From P36-A1 sp049478495 (GTDB lineage: Bacteria > Bacillota_I > Bacilli_A > JAJDGJ01): a DNA stretch of 64,000 bases. The notes under the pieces are model-generated. The model made no database searches, was not told the origin of the DNA, and saw nothing but the letters and a program-made list of their open reading frames with translations. Within the stretch, counting starts at the first letter, position 1, and the number at the start of each line of letters is the position of its first letter. Made by a program: the position numbers and the translations under genes. This document shows, one piece after another, positions 16,319 to 26,626 of this stretch. The stretch lies in the NCBI RefSeq assembly GCF_049478495.1, contig NZ_CP168083.1, positions 1,054,001 to 1,118,000 on the forward strand, read 5' to 3'.

Positions 16319-18919
16319 TTATAATTCGTACCAATTTTTACCAGCAATTGCATCTACAGCAAGCTCTACTTTTAATTTATAGGCATTTTCCATCTCTTTT
16401 TTTATTATGTTTGTTGCTTCATTAATTTGATCATCTTTTACTTCAAATATTAGTTCATCATGAACTTGTAGTAACATTGTAATATCAAGATCTGTTTCTT
16501 TTAACTTTGTTTCAATGTTTATCATTGCAAGTTTTAAAATGTCTGCAGCACTTCCTTGTATTGGAGTATTCATTGCTTGTCTTTGAGCATTTTGTCTGAT
16601 ATTAAAGTTATTTGAATTTATATTTTTTATATATCTTATTCTATTTAATATTGTTCTAGTATAACCTTTATCTCTTGCATCTTCTATTAATTTATTTAAA
16701 TATCCATGTATGTTTGGGTATATTTCATAGTATTTTTTTATAAATGTAGCTGCTTCTTCTCTAGAAACAGTTATTTGTCTTGCAAGTCCATAATCACTTA
16801 ATCCATATATAATCCCAAAGTTTGTGGCTTTTGCTTTACTTCTTTCTTCAGAAGTAACATCTTTAATTGGTATGCCATTAACTTTTGCTGCTGTTGATGC
16901 ATGTATATCTTCATTGTTATTGAAAGCGGCAATAAATACTGGATCATCTGAAAAACTTGCTAATACTCTTAATTCAATTTGTGAGTAGTCAAATGATAAT
17001 AATGAATAACCTTCTTTTGATACAAACATTTTTTTGACTTGTTTTTGAACATCTGTTTTAGTTGCGATATTTTGTAGATTTGGATCGATACTAGATAGTC
17101 TTCCAGTTTGAGCAAGTGCTTGTTTATATATTGTATGTACTCTATCATCATTTTTAATATATTTAGGCATTGGACTCAAATAAGTTGATAATAGCTTTTT
17201 GTATGTACGATATTCTAACACTAATGGAATTATTGGATGTTGACTTATTACTTCATTTAGTATATCTACACTTGTAGAATATTTTTTAACTTTTTTACCA
17301 TTTGCTCCAGGGTATGGAATATTTAATTTTTCAAATATGATTGTGGCAAGTTGTATTGGTGAATTCACATTAAAATCTTCTTCTGGATAGTATCCTTTAA
17401 TTAGTTGTTCTAATTCTTGTGTTTTTTGCTCATATTCTATAGTTAAAGAATTCATTTGATCTTGATCTATTTTAATACCACTATATTCCATATTTGCTAA
17501 AATATCACTAATTTTTATTTCTACTTGATATACTTCATTTAATTCTATTTCATTCATCTTTGTATGATTTATTTGATTCATTTTATTTAGATAATAAGCT
17601 TGTATTGCTTTTTGATTAATTATAGTTGCTTCATCTGCTTTTTTTAGAGCTTTTTCATCTAATGTTTCAATATTAAAATTAGCATCAATTATAATATTGG
17701 CATCTGTTTTATTATCTACATCAAGTAAGTAACTACTAATCATAATATCATCATTTATATTGGCGATATTAATGTTATGCCATTTAGCTAATATAATATT
17801 TCTTTTTGCATCGTGACTAATTTTAATATTGTTTTCTAAGTAGTTAAGTAGTTTTGTATCCTGATAAATATTATCTTTGTATATAAATTCTACTTTTTTA
17901 TTATCTGCTACAAACAGACCTAAAAAATCTGCAAAGTGATAATTTTCTTCAAGTGATAGTAATGATATGAAATTATTATCTACAAGTAAATCTAAACTGA
18001 TGTTTTCTACAATATCAATTGTAAATTCATCTTTATCAATTGGTTTGTCATCTTCAATATTCAGTCTTTTAACAAGTGATTTCATCTCATATTTATATAA
18101 GAAATTTTTTAATTCATTACAATTTGGCTCTTTTATTACTAGATCACTTATTTCAAATGGTAATTTCATATCTGTTACTATAGTTGCAAGTTGTTTTGAC
18201 ATAAATGCTGATTCTTTTCCGATGATAAGTTTTTCTTTCATTTTTCCTTTTACTTGATCAACATGTTCATATAAATTTTCAATACTATTATATTCCTTCA
18301 ATAGTTTTACAGCTGTTTTTTCACCTACACCAGCTACTCCTGGGATATTATCGCTTGCATCTCCCATTAGTCCTTTTAAATCTATTATTTGTTTTGGTGT
18401 TACATCCCAAATTTCATGTAAGTTATCACAATTAACAACTTTTAAATCAGGAGTACCTTTTTGAGGCATTAATAAGTCTACATTATTGCTAAGTAGTTGT
18501 AACATGTCTTTGTCGCTAGTTATAACATCAACATGTATGTTTTCTTTATCGCCTAATGTAGCTAATGTTCCAATTATATCATCTGCCTCATATTCTTCTA
18601 TTTCATAGTTTGGAATATTCATTATATCTAAATACTCTCTAACTAGTGGAAATTGCATATTTAGTTCTTGTGGTGATCTTGATCTTGTTCCTTTATATCC
18701 ATCGAATTGTTTTTTTCTAAAAGTATCTTTACTTGCATCAAAGGCTACTATTATGTAGTCATATTCATATACATTTTGAATTCGATTAACCATATTTATA
18801 AAAGAGTATAGAGCATTTGTATACACTCCATCACTTGTTTGCATTAAGTTTCTTAAGGCTGTTGCATGATATGCTCTGAATAATAATGAATTTCCATCTA
18901 TTGCGATTAATTTTTTCAT
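16319..18919 (-). CDS. polA: DNA polymerase I
   Basis: Repair and Okazaki-fragment polymerase, 866 residues. N-terminal 5'-3' exonuclease (1-290: DGNSLLFRAYHA, ASDNIPGVAGVGEKTA), a middle domain (300-450) in the place of the 3'-5' exonuclease, and the family A polymerase with FDYSQIELRVLASF and the C-terminal VHDELIFEV. The middle domain shows no DxE or other DEDD metal-site motif, so proofreading is probably lost, as in Bacillus and Thermus enzymes. It starts 14 bases after dnaE, so the two polymerases are co-transcribed. Confidence 0.96.
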   Translation of the reverse strand: MKKLIAIDGNSLLFRAYHATALRNLMQTSDGVYTNALYSFINMVNRIQNVYEYDYIIVAFDASKDTFRKKQFDGYKGTRSRSPQELNMQFPLVREYLDIMNIPNYEIEEYEADDIIGTLATLGDKENIHVDVITSDKDMLQLLSNNVDLLMPQKGTPDLKVVNCDNLHEIWDVTPKQIIDLKGLMGDASDNIPGVAGVGEKTAVKLLKEYNSIENLYEHVDQVKGKMKEKLIIGKESAFMSKQLATIVTDMKLPFEISDLVIKEPNCNELKNFLYKYEMKSLVKRLNIEDDKPIDKDEFTIDIVENISLDLLVDNNFISLLSLEENYHFADFLGLFVADNKKVEFIYKDNIYQDTKLLNYLENNIKISHDAKRNIILAKWHNINIANINDDIMISSYLLDVDNKTDANIIIDANFNIETLDEKALKKADEATIINQKAIQAYYLNKMNQINHTKMNEIELNEVYQVEIKISDILANMEYSGIKIDQDQMNSLTIEYEQKTQELEQLIKGYYPEEDFNVNSPIQLATIIFEKLNIPYPGANGKKVKKYSTSVDILNEVISQHPIIPLVLEYRTYKKLLSTYLSPMPKYIKNDDRVHTIYKQALAQTGRLSSIDPNLQNIATKTDVQKQVKKMFVSKEGYSLLSFDYSQIELRVLASFSDDPVFIAAFNNNEDIHASTAAKVNGIPIKDVTSEERSKAKATNFGIIYGLSDYGLARQITVSREEAATFIKKYYEIYPNIHGYLNKLIEDARDKGYTRTILNRIRYIKNINSNNFNIRQNAQRQAMNTPIQGSAADILKLAMINIETKLKETDLDITMLLQVHDELIFEVKDDQINEATNIIKKEMENAYKLKVELAVDAIAGKNWYEL

Positions 18920-18933
18920 ATTTTACCTCACTT

Positions 18934-21900
18934 TTAATTTTTATTAAGCACTTTAATATTATCTACTATAATATTATCTACTTCTTTTTCATCTTCTTTA
19001 CCAATAATTAGTATAACATTTTTAACATTCAAAATTGGTTTTATTCTGATGTATGTTTTGGGAAAGATGATTAATGTTTTACTAACATATTGATCACTTA
19101 CTCTTACAAATGCCATTAGTTGTAGATTTTTCTTTGTTTTGATTTCTTTTATACTGTCTACTATTGCTATTGCTTGTTTATTATCTTTGATGTTATCTAG
19201 TATTAGTTGTGGATTATCTTTTAAGTATTTATCTAAAGGATTATTCTTTAAATATAATTTAAGTAATTCATATTCATGATTCAAGACTTCTTCTGTTTCT
19301 TGATATGGTACTATTTTTGGGGGAGCAACTACATTTAATGGTAAAATAGTTTGATTTGAATCTAGATTATTTATCTCTATGTAGTTTTGTACTTTTGTAA
19401 GATTTTCTATCATAGTTTTTCTATTATATGAAAATCCATCAAAGGCTCCAGCATAGATTAAGTTTTTTATGGTACTTTCATTTATATGGGCCATCTTAAG
19501 TTTAGCAACTGCATCTATATATGAACTAAAATGATTATTGTTTTGTTCTCTTATTTCAATAATAGATTTTGCTGCTGCTTGTCCAATTCCAGCAATACTT
19601 GTAAATGGTAAAACAAAATAATTGTCTATGTTATTAAATTTTAATGTTGATAGATTTATGTCTGGTGTTTTTAATTTTAGATCATAATCTTTCATTTCAA
19701 AGGCATATTTTTTTATTTTATCAACTTTATTGATATTTGAATACAAAACGTTGTTGAAAAACTCTTTAGGATAGTTTGCTTTTAAGTATGCTAAATAATA
19801 ACCTAACAATGCATAACTATAAGCATGGGCTTTATTAAAACCATAATCAGAAAATTGTAGTATCATTGCAAATACTTTAGTTGCTACTTCATGTGAATAA
19901 CCTTTCAAAGTTGCATTTTGGATAAAGTCTGTTTTAATATTTTCTAAAACTTTTATTTGTTTTTTTGCCATACCTTTTCTTACTATATCAGCTTTTGCTA
20001 ATGAAAATCCTGCCATTACCTGTGTTATTTGCATAATTTGTTCTTGGTATACAATTATTCCATAAGTTTCTTGTAGTATTGGTTTTAAATCATCTACAAT
20101 ATAATCTACTTTTTCTAGATTATTTTTTCGAGCAATATAGTTATCGATATATTTCATTGGTCCAGGTCTAAATAAGGCCGTTGTAGCAACCATATCATTG
20201 ATTGAGTCAATTTTCATTCTTTTTAAAACGTTGATAACACCATCACTTTCAAATTGAAATATACCTAATGTTTTACCTGATGACATTAAATCTAAAGTTT
20301 TTTTATCATTAAGTGGTATTTTATTTAAATCAATTTTTTCTTCAATATCATCTAATATTCCACTTAGTACATCTAGTGTTTCTAATCCAAGTATATCCAT
20401 TTTATTTAAGCCTATATCTTCTAGATAAGTCATATCATATTGTTCTAATAATGGTTGTTCTTGAATTTTTATTGTTGGAACATATTCTATTAGTTTTTCT
20501 TTTGTTAAAAGTATTCCTGCTGCATGTGTTGACATATGTCTTATAATATTTTCTAATTTTATTGCTTGATGATAAACAAAATTCAGTTTTTCATCTTGAT
20601 CTAACATGTAATTTATTGCCTTTTCAGTTTTAAGTAGTTCTATTAATCGTACTTTAGCAACGTCAGGTATTAGTTTTTTTAGATTATTTACTTTATAATC
20701 TGGTAACTGCATCACTTTAGCTACATCACTTAAACTATTCTTTGCTTGAAAGGTTCCAAATGTTACGATGTGTGCTACATGTTCATAACCATATTTGCTT
20801 ATTAAATATTGAATTACTTCTTCTCTTTTATTTGTTTGAAAATCAACATCAATATCTGGTAATGATATTCTTTCTGGATTTAAAAATCTTTCAAAGATAA
20901 GATTATTAATTATTGGATCTACATTTGTTATTCCAAGTGTATATGCCACTAATGATCCAGCTGAACTCCCTCTTCCAGGGCCAACTAAGATATTATTGCT
21001 TTTAGCAAATAAAACATAATCATAAACAACTAAAAAGTAGTTTGAATAATTCATTTTTATTATTATACTTAATTCATATTTTAATCTATTTAGATAATTA
21101 TTTGGAATTATATCTGTTTTAAGTCTCTTTTTTAAGCCATATATGCTTAATGATGTTAAATAATCATTTATTTCTTTTGTAGTTGACTTAAACATTGGAA
21201 GAGTATCTATTTGAGGAAGTATAATGTCAGAAAATTGCATTATAAATGTTTGTGTATTATTAATTGTTTGAGCATCTTTGTTCTCTTTTAATTGTTTCTC
21301 ATCTTTTAAATATTGATTACCTTTTAAACTATCGATTTTACTATCTAATTTTGTTTGATTGTCTATTGCTTGTAATATTTTTAGTGTTGCTTCATCTTCG
21401 GGTTGATAATAGCGTACTGGATTTGCTAATATTTCTTTTTCATAATTGTAATCTATTCTGAATTGTTTTATGAATTCTTCATCAAAATAGTAGTTATCTA
21501 CATAATAGTAAAACTGGTTAAAATTTTCTTTGTAAAAATTTAAAGTGTCTTGATAATTATCATTTTCTAGTAAATAGTCTTGATAAATTTTACTTTTTAG
21601 AATATCTATTACGATAAATAAGTTTTCTTGATTGTCTTTAAGACTGTCTAATTCAAGGTATTTTTTATTATTTTCATATAGTATTGAACTTATTTTTTGT
21701 AAAGTTTTGTAACCTTGTATGTTTTTAGCATAGGCAATTGTTGTATAACTACTATACTGATCTTTTATTTCAAATTCTAAACCTAAGATAGGTATAATAT
21801 TATTTTTTTGTGCAATTTTTATAAATTCTAAAGCACCACCAAAGTAGTTCAAATCACAAATTGCTGCATATTTTGAATTGTTGTTTTTTGAAAAATTGAT

Positions 21901-21969
21901 GATATCTATTGGTTTCAATAAACTATTTTTGTTTGTATAATGTGATTTTACATTTAAATTTATTAACAC
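18934..21969 (-). CDS. dnaE: DNA polymerase III alpha subunit, DnaE-type
   Basis: Second replicative C-family polymerase; in PolC-containing bacteria it extends primers and does translesion or lagging-strand work. 1011 residues, shorter than Bacillus DnaE (about 1115). Catalytic motifs GPGRGSSAGSLVAY and PDIDVDFQTNKREEV are intact. The PHP domain start reads NVKSHYTNKNSLL where an active PHP has H-x-H-x-x-Y-S-L-L, so its metal site looks degenerate. A helix-hairpin-helix and a short OB-like C-terminus follow. The start is GTG 21969 behind GAAAGGA. It lies 28 bases after thiN and 14 before polA. Confidence 0.96.
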   Translation of the reverse strand: MLINLNVKSHYTNKNSLLKPIDIINFSKNNNSKYAAICDLNYFGGALEFIKIAQKNNIIPILGLEFEIKDQYSSYTTIAYAKNIQGYKTLQKISSILYENNKKYLELDSLKDNQENLFIVIDILKSKIYQDYLLENDNYQDTLNFYKENFNQFYYYVDNYYFDEEFIKQFRIDYNYEKEILANPVRYYQPEDEATLKILQAIDNQTKLDSKIDSLKGNQYLKDEKQLKENKDAQTINNTQTFIMQFSDIILPQIDTLPMFKSTTKEINDYLTSLSIYGLKKRLKTDIIPNNYLNRLKYELSIIIKMNYSNYFLVVYDYVLFAKSNNILVGPGRGSSAGSLVAYTLGITNVDPIINNLIFERFLNPERISLPDIDVDFQTNKREEVIQYLISKYGYEHVAHIVTFGTFQAKNSLSDVAKVMQLPDYKVNNLKKLIPDVAKVRLIELLKTEKAINYMLDQDEKLNFVYHQAIKLENIIRHMSTHAAGILLTKEKLIEYVPTIKIQEQPLLEQYDMTYLEDIGLNKMDILGLETLDVLSGILDDIEEKIDLNKIPLNDKKTLDLMSSGKTLGIFQFESDGVINVLKRMKIDSINDMVATTALFRPGPMKYIDNYIARKNNLEKVDYIVDDLKPILQETYGIIVYQEQIMQITQVMAGFSLAKADIVRKGMAKKQIKVLENIKTDFIQNATLKGYSHEVATKVFAMILQFSDYGFNKAHAYSYALLGYYLAYLKANYPKEFFNNVLYSNINKVDKIKKYAFEMKDYDLKLKTPDINLSTLKFNNIDNYFVLPFTSIAGIGQAAAKSIIEIREQNNNHFSSYIDAVAKLKMAHINESTIKNLIYAGAFDGFSYNRKTMIENLTKVQNYIEINNLDSNQTILPLNVVAPPKIVPYQETEEVLNHEYELLKLYLKNNPLDKYLKDNPQLILDNIKDNKQAIAIVDSIKEIKTKKNLQLMAFVRVSDQYVSKTLIIFPKTYIRIKPILNVKNVILIIGKEDEKEVDNIIVDNIKVLNKN

Positions 21970-21997
21970 TTTAATTTTCCTTTCTTAAAAAAAGATA

Positions 21998-22609
21998 TTA
22001 TCTAGAGGCAACCATGATAATATCTTTATTTGTAATTATTTCACTATTATTTAATATTTCGTTTGATATACATAATGTATCATCACTTTTAAGTAGATAA
22101 TCATTTAAGGGGTATTCAAAGTTCTTTAAGGTAATAATAGTATTATCTTCTATATTAAAAAATGAGAAGTATTTATATTTTGATGCATAGTTGTCTAATG
22201 ATGTTCTAGTACTAGTAATAACTTTAATAATTGAATAATCATCGTAAAAATTCAAGTTGCGATATTTTTTTAATAAATTTATATTTATTAAGCTGTGATC
22301 AATCCTTTTTCCTATTGCACCATAAACATTGACATGGTTATATTTAAGTTTATATGCTTCTATTATTGCACATTCTAAATCTGTATAGTCTTTATGGGGG
22401 TTTAGTTTTACTATTTTAGTGTTATTTGCACTCAATATATCAAGGTAATTTTTTTCTAAACTGTCAAAATCACCTATCGCTAAGTTTATGTCGATGTTTT
22501 TATCAATTAAATAGCGACAGCCTTGATCTACACCTATAAAATCACCTTTTTCATACTCTAATGAATAAGGAATACTTGCAACTATATTAACACTTTTATT
22601 TGACATCAT
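21998..22609 (-). CDS. thiN: Thiamine pyrophosphokinase
   Basis: Transfers pyrophosphate from ATP to thiamine, giving TPP, the cofactor of PFOR. 203 residues with GVDQGCRYL, GDFDS (46-50 region), KDYTDLECA and GKRIDHSL; the last corresponds to the GGRxDH substrate motif. The C-terminal beta domain is divergent. It overlaps rpe by 14 bases and follows rsgA-rpe, the order found in Bacillus and many other Bacillota. Two successive ATG codons make the exact first residue uncertain by one codon. Confidence 0.9.
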   Translation of the reverse strand: MMSNKSVNIVASIPYSLEYEKGDFIGVDQGCRYLIDKNIDINLAIGDFDSLEKNYLDILSANNTKIVKLNPHKDYTDLECAIIEAYKLKYNHVNVYGAIGKRIDHSLININLLKKYRNLNFYDDYSIIKVITSTRTSLDNYASKYKYFSFFNIEDNTIITLKNFEYPLNDYLLKSDDTLCISNEILNNSEIITNKDIIMVASR

Positions 22610-23261
22610 AGATTAATGTTTCAACTGCTGCAGCAAAATCTTCTTTTTTAAATAAATATGAACCTGCTACTAGTACTTGCGCACCTGCATTGGCAGCTTG
22701 TTGTGCAGTTTCTTCATTAATTCCACCATCAATTTGTATTAGATATTTAGCTTTATTTTTAGCTTGGTATTCTTTTAGATATTTTACTTTATCTAAACTA
22801 TTAAGCATAAAACTTTGTCCACCAAATCCTGGCTCTACTGACATGATTAATACTAAATCAACGATATCAAGAATAGGCATAATATCTTCAACATTTGTTT
22901 TTGGTTTAATTGAAACACCTGCTTTTAAACCTTTTTCTTGAATGTATTGAATTAGTTGTTTTGTTTCTTCTATATCTTTAGTTGCTTCATAGTGAAATAC
23001 TATTAAATCAGCTTTTGCATCAATAAATAAATCAATAAAGAATTTAGGATTATTCACCATTAAGTGTACATCTAAGAATCGATTAGAGTTATTTTTGAAC
23101 ACTTCTAAGATTGTTGGTCCAAAACTAATATTTGGTACAAAATGTCCATCCATTACATCAAAGTGAATCCACTCTGCCTTTGAATTGTCTATTTTATTTA
23201 TATCTTCTTTTAAATTTAAAAAGTTTGCTGATAATATTGATGGTGCTATTATTGTTTTCAT
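22596..23261 (-). CDS. rpe: Ribulose-phosphate 3-epimerase
   Basis: Interconverts D-ribulose 5-phosphate and D-xylulose 5-phosphate in the pentose phosphate pathway. 221-residue TIM barrel with APSILSANF at the start, the metal ligands in HFDVMDGHFVPNISFG and DVHLMV, VEPGFGGQSF (phosphate loop) and IDGGIN. It overlaps rsgA by one base and thiN by 14, so it is part of the operon. It would use pentose phosphates made from ribose by the rbs operon at 49-54 kb. Confidence 0.97.
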   Translation of the reverse strand: MKTIIAPSILSANFLNLKEDINKIDNSKAEWIHFDVMDGHFVPNISFGPTILEVFKNNSNRFLDVHLMVNNPKFFIDLFIDAKADLIVFHYEATKDIEETKQLIQYIQEKGLKAGVSIKPKTNVEDIMPILDIVDLVLIMSVEPGFGGQSFMLNSLDKVKYLKEYQAKNKAKYLIQIDGGINEETAQQAANAGAQVLVAGSYLFKKEDFAAAVETLIYDVK

Positions 23262-24139
23262 TAATATTTTTCCTTTCTATTTTTTATCTCGTTTAAAAAA
23301 TATAAATAGTTATTATATCTTTCTTGGGGAATAATATTTTGTTTTACTCTTTCTTTTACTTCACATCCTGGTTCATTTTCATGAAGGCAGTTGTTGAATT
23401 TACAATATTGACTAGCTTCTTTAAAATCATGATATGAATGTGCTAATTCAATTGCTGTTAACATTTCTAAATCTAGACTAGAAAATCCTGGACTATCTGC
23501 AATCCATCCAACTTTTGTTTGAAAGATTTCTACATGTCTAGTTGTATGTTTTCCTCTTCCTAATGCTTTTGATATTTCATTTGTTTTTATATTAAATTGT
23601 TGGTCCATTGAATTTAGAAGTGAAGACTTTCCTGCACCTGATTGTCCAACTAAAACACTTATTGAATTATTCATTTTATCTGTTAACTCTTTTAAATTCT
23701 TAGTATCTTTTATGCTTGTAAAGTATACTTCATATCCACTATTAAGGTAGTCTTTAAAATCATCTTTAGCACTTTCAAGACTTTTGGCTAAGTCGGTTTT
23801 AGTTACCACTATTATTGGCTTAATTTGATAGTTTTCAATTATTGCTAGAAATTTATCTACTAAGTTAGTAGAAAAGTTTGGCTCTTTATAACTTGTGACA
23901 ATTAATGCTTGATCAATATTAGCAATAGCTGGTCTTATTAAAATATTTTTTCTTTCTAATACTTCTAATATGTATCCTTGATCATGATCTAATATTTCAA
24001 TTATTACATTATCCCCAACTACGGGTTTGATATTTTGATGTCTAAACTTACCACGTGCTCTACATTTCAGTATTTTATCTTTTACTTGAACATAGTAGTT
24101 ACCACCAGTAAGTTTTAAGATTATCCCATTTTTTTCCAT
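23261..24139 (-). CDS. rsgA: Ribosome small-subunit-dependent GTPase A
   Basis: Circularly permuted GTPase that checks maturation of the 30S decoding centre. 292 residues: N-terminal OB fold (1-65), then G4 TKTD (113-116), P-loop GQSGAGKSS (165-173), G3 DSPGFSS, and a C-terminal zinc motif of the type C-x-x-x-x-C-x-H-x-x-x-x-x-C (CKFNNCLHENEPGC). The ATG is 13 bases after the prkC stop, in the Bacillus order prpC-prkC-rsgA(yloQ)-rpe-thiN. In Bacillus this GTPase is a PrkC substrate. Confidence 0.97.
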   Translation of the reverse strand: MEKNGIILKLTGGNYYVQVKDKILKCRARGKFRHQNIKPVVGDNVIIEILDHDQGYILEVLERKNILIRPAIANIDQALIVTSYKEPNFSTNLVDKFLAIIENYQIKPIIVVTKTDLAKSLESAKDDFKDYLNSGYEVYFTSIKDTKNLKELTDKMNNSISVLVGQSGAGKSSLLNSMDQQFNIKTNEISKALGRGKHTTRHVEIFQTKVGWIADSPGFSSLDLEMLTAIELAHSYHDFKEASQYCKFNNCLHENEPGCEVKERVKQNIIPQERYNNYLYFLNEIKNRKEKY

Positions 24140-24152
24140 TTTGTATTCCTAA

Positions 24153-25892
24153 CTATTCATTTGTACTTGTGTTGTCTTCTGCTTCAGCATCTGGAACTGT
24201 TGTTCCATCATTTGAATTATCAGTATTAGGCTCTGATGGTGTTGTTGGTTCTTGAACTTCACATGTTAGTTTAACAGTAGTTCCTTTTTTAACACTATCT
24301 CCTGCTGCTTTATTTTGTGATTTAACTACAGCATCCTCTGTACAGTTATTAGTTGTTACTAATAATCCTAATTCTTGTAATTTACTATATGCAGTTGAAT
24401 AAGAAAATCCACTGACATTGATTACGGTAACTTTTGCTTCTGTTGCTACTACAATAGTAACTGAACTTCCAGGAACTAACTCAGTTGAAGCAGTTGGATT
24501 CATAGATAATACAGTGTATTGTGGTTGATCTGATTCTTGAGTTTCAACATTAACTTTAAAACCTTGAGCTTGTAGCTTTGATGTAGCTGCATCTTGCATT
24601 AATCCAACGACACTCTCAACTGCTATTGGTTTTTGCCCTGAAGATATTTTCAATACTATTTTAGCATCTTTTTCTAATTGTGTTTCCGCAACTGGATTTG
24701 TTGAAATTACATTACCTTCAGCAATATCGCTTGAATACTCTTTTTCAACATTAATTGTAAAGCCTTCATCCTCAGTTACTTTTAATGCTGTTAACTCTTC
24801 GGTTGCAACTTGTTCAGTTTTATCAATTAAATCTGGCATTTTAATATCTGTCATATTAGAATTTGGACCAAAGATTAAAAATAGTACTACACCTAATACA
24901 GCAACTGCTGCTATTATTGCTGCAATAATTCCTTTTTTCTTATTTGACATTCTTGTCTTATTTGGTTTTAATTGTTTATCTATTTCGTTTCGATCCATTA
25001 TTATTGTTTCAGATGGTTCTTCAACTTGATCATCTTCAACATTAAATACTGGTTCATTTTCTTTATATTGACAATCTACTAAATCAATTAGCATATCATG
25101 AGCTGATTGATAACGATAATTTTTATTTTTAGCTGTAGCTTTCAAGACTATATTTTCAACAGCTTGGCTTACATCACTACCTACAATCTCTCTTACTGAT
25201 GGTATTTTTTCTTCCATATGCATTAAAGCAATATTGACTGCACTGTCTCCTGCAAAAGGAATTGTTCCAGTTAATAATTCAAACATTACTATACCTAATG
25301 CATAAATATCACTTTGTACTGAAGCTTGTTGTCCTTTAGCAAGTTCAGGTGCTAAGTAGTGAACTGATCCCATTATTGAATTTGTTTGTGTTAGTTGTGC
25401 TGAGTTTTGGGCAATAGCAATCCCAAAGTCAGTTAACTTTACTTCTCCATCACTTCTAACCATAACATTTTGTGGTTTAATATCACGATGTATTACATGG
25501 CGTGAATGCGCGTGTTCTACTGCTGATACTAATTGTTCCATTACATCTATAACTTCTCCTACTGAAAGTGGTCCATGTTGTTTAATTAATTGTTTTAAGG
25601 TTTTACCTTCAACATACTCCATAACTATATAATGATAACCTTGTTCTTCTCCAACATCAAAAACTTGAACAATGTTTGGATGTTCTAGTGTCGTAGCTGC
25701 TAATGCTTCACGTTGAAATCTTTTTACAAATGTTTCATCATGTGAAAGGTCTCCACGCAATACTTTTATTGCAACATTTCTTTCTAAAATAGTGTCTTTA
25801 GCTAAATATACATTAGCCATTCCACCCTCTCCAATTTGATCTATTAATCGATAACGATTATTTAAAAGATATCCATTGTTACTGTTATCCAT
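24153..25892 (-). CDS. prkC: Serine/threonine protein kinase with PASTA domains
   Basis: Hanks-type transmembrane kinase, 579 residues. The cytoplasmic kinase domain (13-275) has GEGGMANVYLAKD, Lys43 in VAIKVL, HRDIKPQN (Asp137) and DFGIA (Asp156). A juxtamembrane linker is followed by one membrane helix (321-341) and three extracellular PASTA repeats (about 350-555), ending in a Thr/Pro/Asn/Asp-rich tail. PASTA domains in this family bind muropeptides or lipid II, hinting at a peptidoglycan-containing cell. It lies one base past prpC, its antagonist. Confidence 0.96.
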   Translation of the reverse strand: MDNSNNGYLLNNRYRLIDQIGEGGMANVYLAKDTILERNVAIKVLRGDLSHDETFVKRFQREALAATTLEHPNIVQVFDVGEEQGYHYIVMEYVEGKTLKQLIKQHGPLSVGEVIDVMEQLVSAVEHAHSRHVIHRDIKPQNVMVRSDGEVKLTDFGIAIAQNSAQLTQTNSIMGSVHYLAPELAKGQQASVQSDIYALGIVMFELLTGTIPFAGDSAVNIALMHMEEKIPSVREIVGSDVSQAVENIVLKATAKNKNYRYQSAHDMLIDLVDCQYKENEPVFNVEDDQVEEPSETIIMDRNEIDKQLKPNKTRMSNKKKGIIAAIIAAVAVLGVVLFLIFGPNSNMTDIKMPDLIDKTEQVATEELTALKVTEDEGFTINVEKEYSSDIAEGNVISTNPVAETQLEKDAKIVLKISSGQKPIAVESVVGLMQDAATSKLQAQGFKVNVETQESDQPQYTVLSMNPTASTELVPGSSVTIVVATEAKVTVINVSGFSYSTAYSKLQELGLLVTTNNCTEDAVVKSQNKAAGDSVKKGTTVKLTCEVQEPTTPSEPNTDNSNDGTTVPDAEAEDNTSTNE

Positions 25893-25893
25893 A

Positions 25894-26622
25894 TTAGTTT
25901 ACCTCCATTAAAACTACTGATATATTATCATAGCCACCATTTGCATTGGCATCATTTATTATACTTATTGCTTTTTGAGAAATTGGTAATGAACTATCTA
26001 AAACTGTTTGTAAATATTTTTCATTTACTAAATTGTATACTCCATCACTACACAGTAATAATGTACAGTCTTTTTTAGCAAGTTCATAAATATCAATTTG
26101 TGGTTCATCCATAGTACCTATTGCAAACATCAACACATGTTTATTTGGATGGTTTAGTGCTTCTTCACTACTTATTTTCCCATTTTTAAGTAATATGTTA
26201 ACTAGTGTTTGATCCTCTGTAATTAAGCTTAGTTCTCCTTCATTAATAACATAAGCTCTAGAATCACCTACATTAGCTATCATAATAAATTTTTCTGTTA
26301 CTAAAGCTATACAAAGAGTTGTTCCCATACCCTGAAATTTTTCTTCATTATCTGATTTTTCTTTTACTAGTTTATTTGCTGCCATTATTGCATCAAACAG
26401 CCACTGACTAGCTTCATCTTTTGATGCAAATTCTTTGGCATCTATAAAGTAGTCCAAGACAGTTTTAGCAGCTAATAATGAAGCATATGCTCCTGCTTTA
26501 TGACCACCCATTCCATCACATATTATTCCAATGGTATCTAAATTATTGTTTGTATAAACAAAGGCTTGGTCTTGATTTGATTCTCTGACTTTTCCAATAT
26601 CAGTTATTGCATATTTCTTCAT
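25894..26622 (-). CDS. prpC: PP2C-family serine/threonine phosphatase
   Basis: Manganese-dependent phosphatase that reverses PrkC phosphorylation. 242 residues with the metal-binding motifs ESNQDQ, CDGMGGHKAG (Asp36), NVGDSRAY, LLCSDGVYNLV and GGYDNISVVL in the expected order. Cytosolic. It starts four bases after rlmN and lies directly before prkC, the standard Bacillota pair. Confidence 0.96.
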   Translation of the reverse strand: MKKYAITDIGKVRESNQDQAFVYTNNNLDTIGIICDGMGGHKAGAYASLLAAKTVLDYFIDAKEFASKDEASQWLFDAIMAANKLVKEKSDNEEKFQGMGTTLCIALVTEKFIMIANVGDSRAYVINEGELSLITEDQTLVNILLKNGKISSEEALNHPNKHVLMFAIGTMDEPQIDIYELAKKDCTLLLCSDGVYNLVNEKYLQTVLDSSLPISQKAISIINDANANGGYDNISVVLMEVN

Positions 26623-26626
26623 AAAC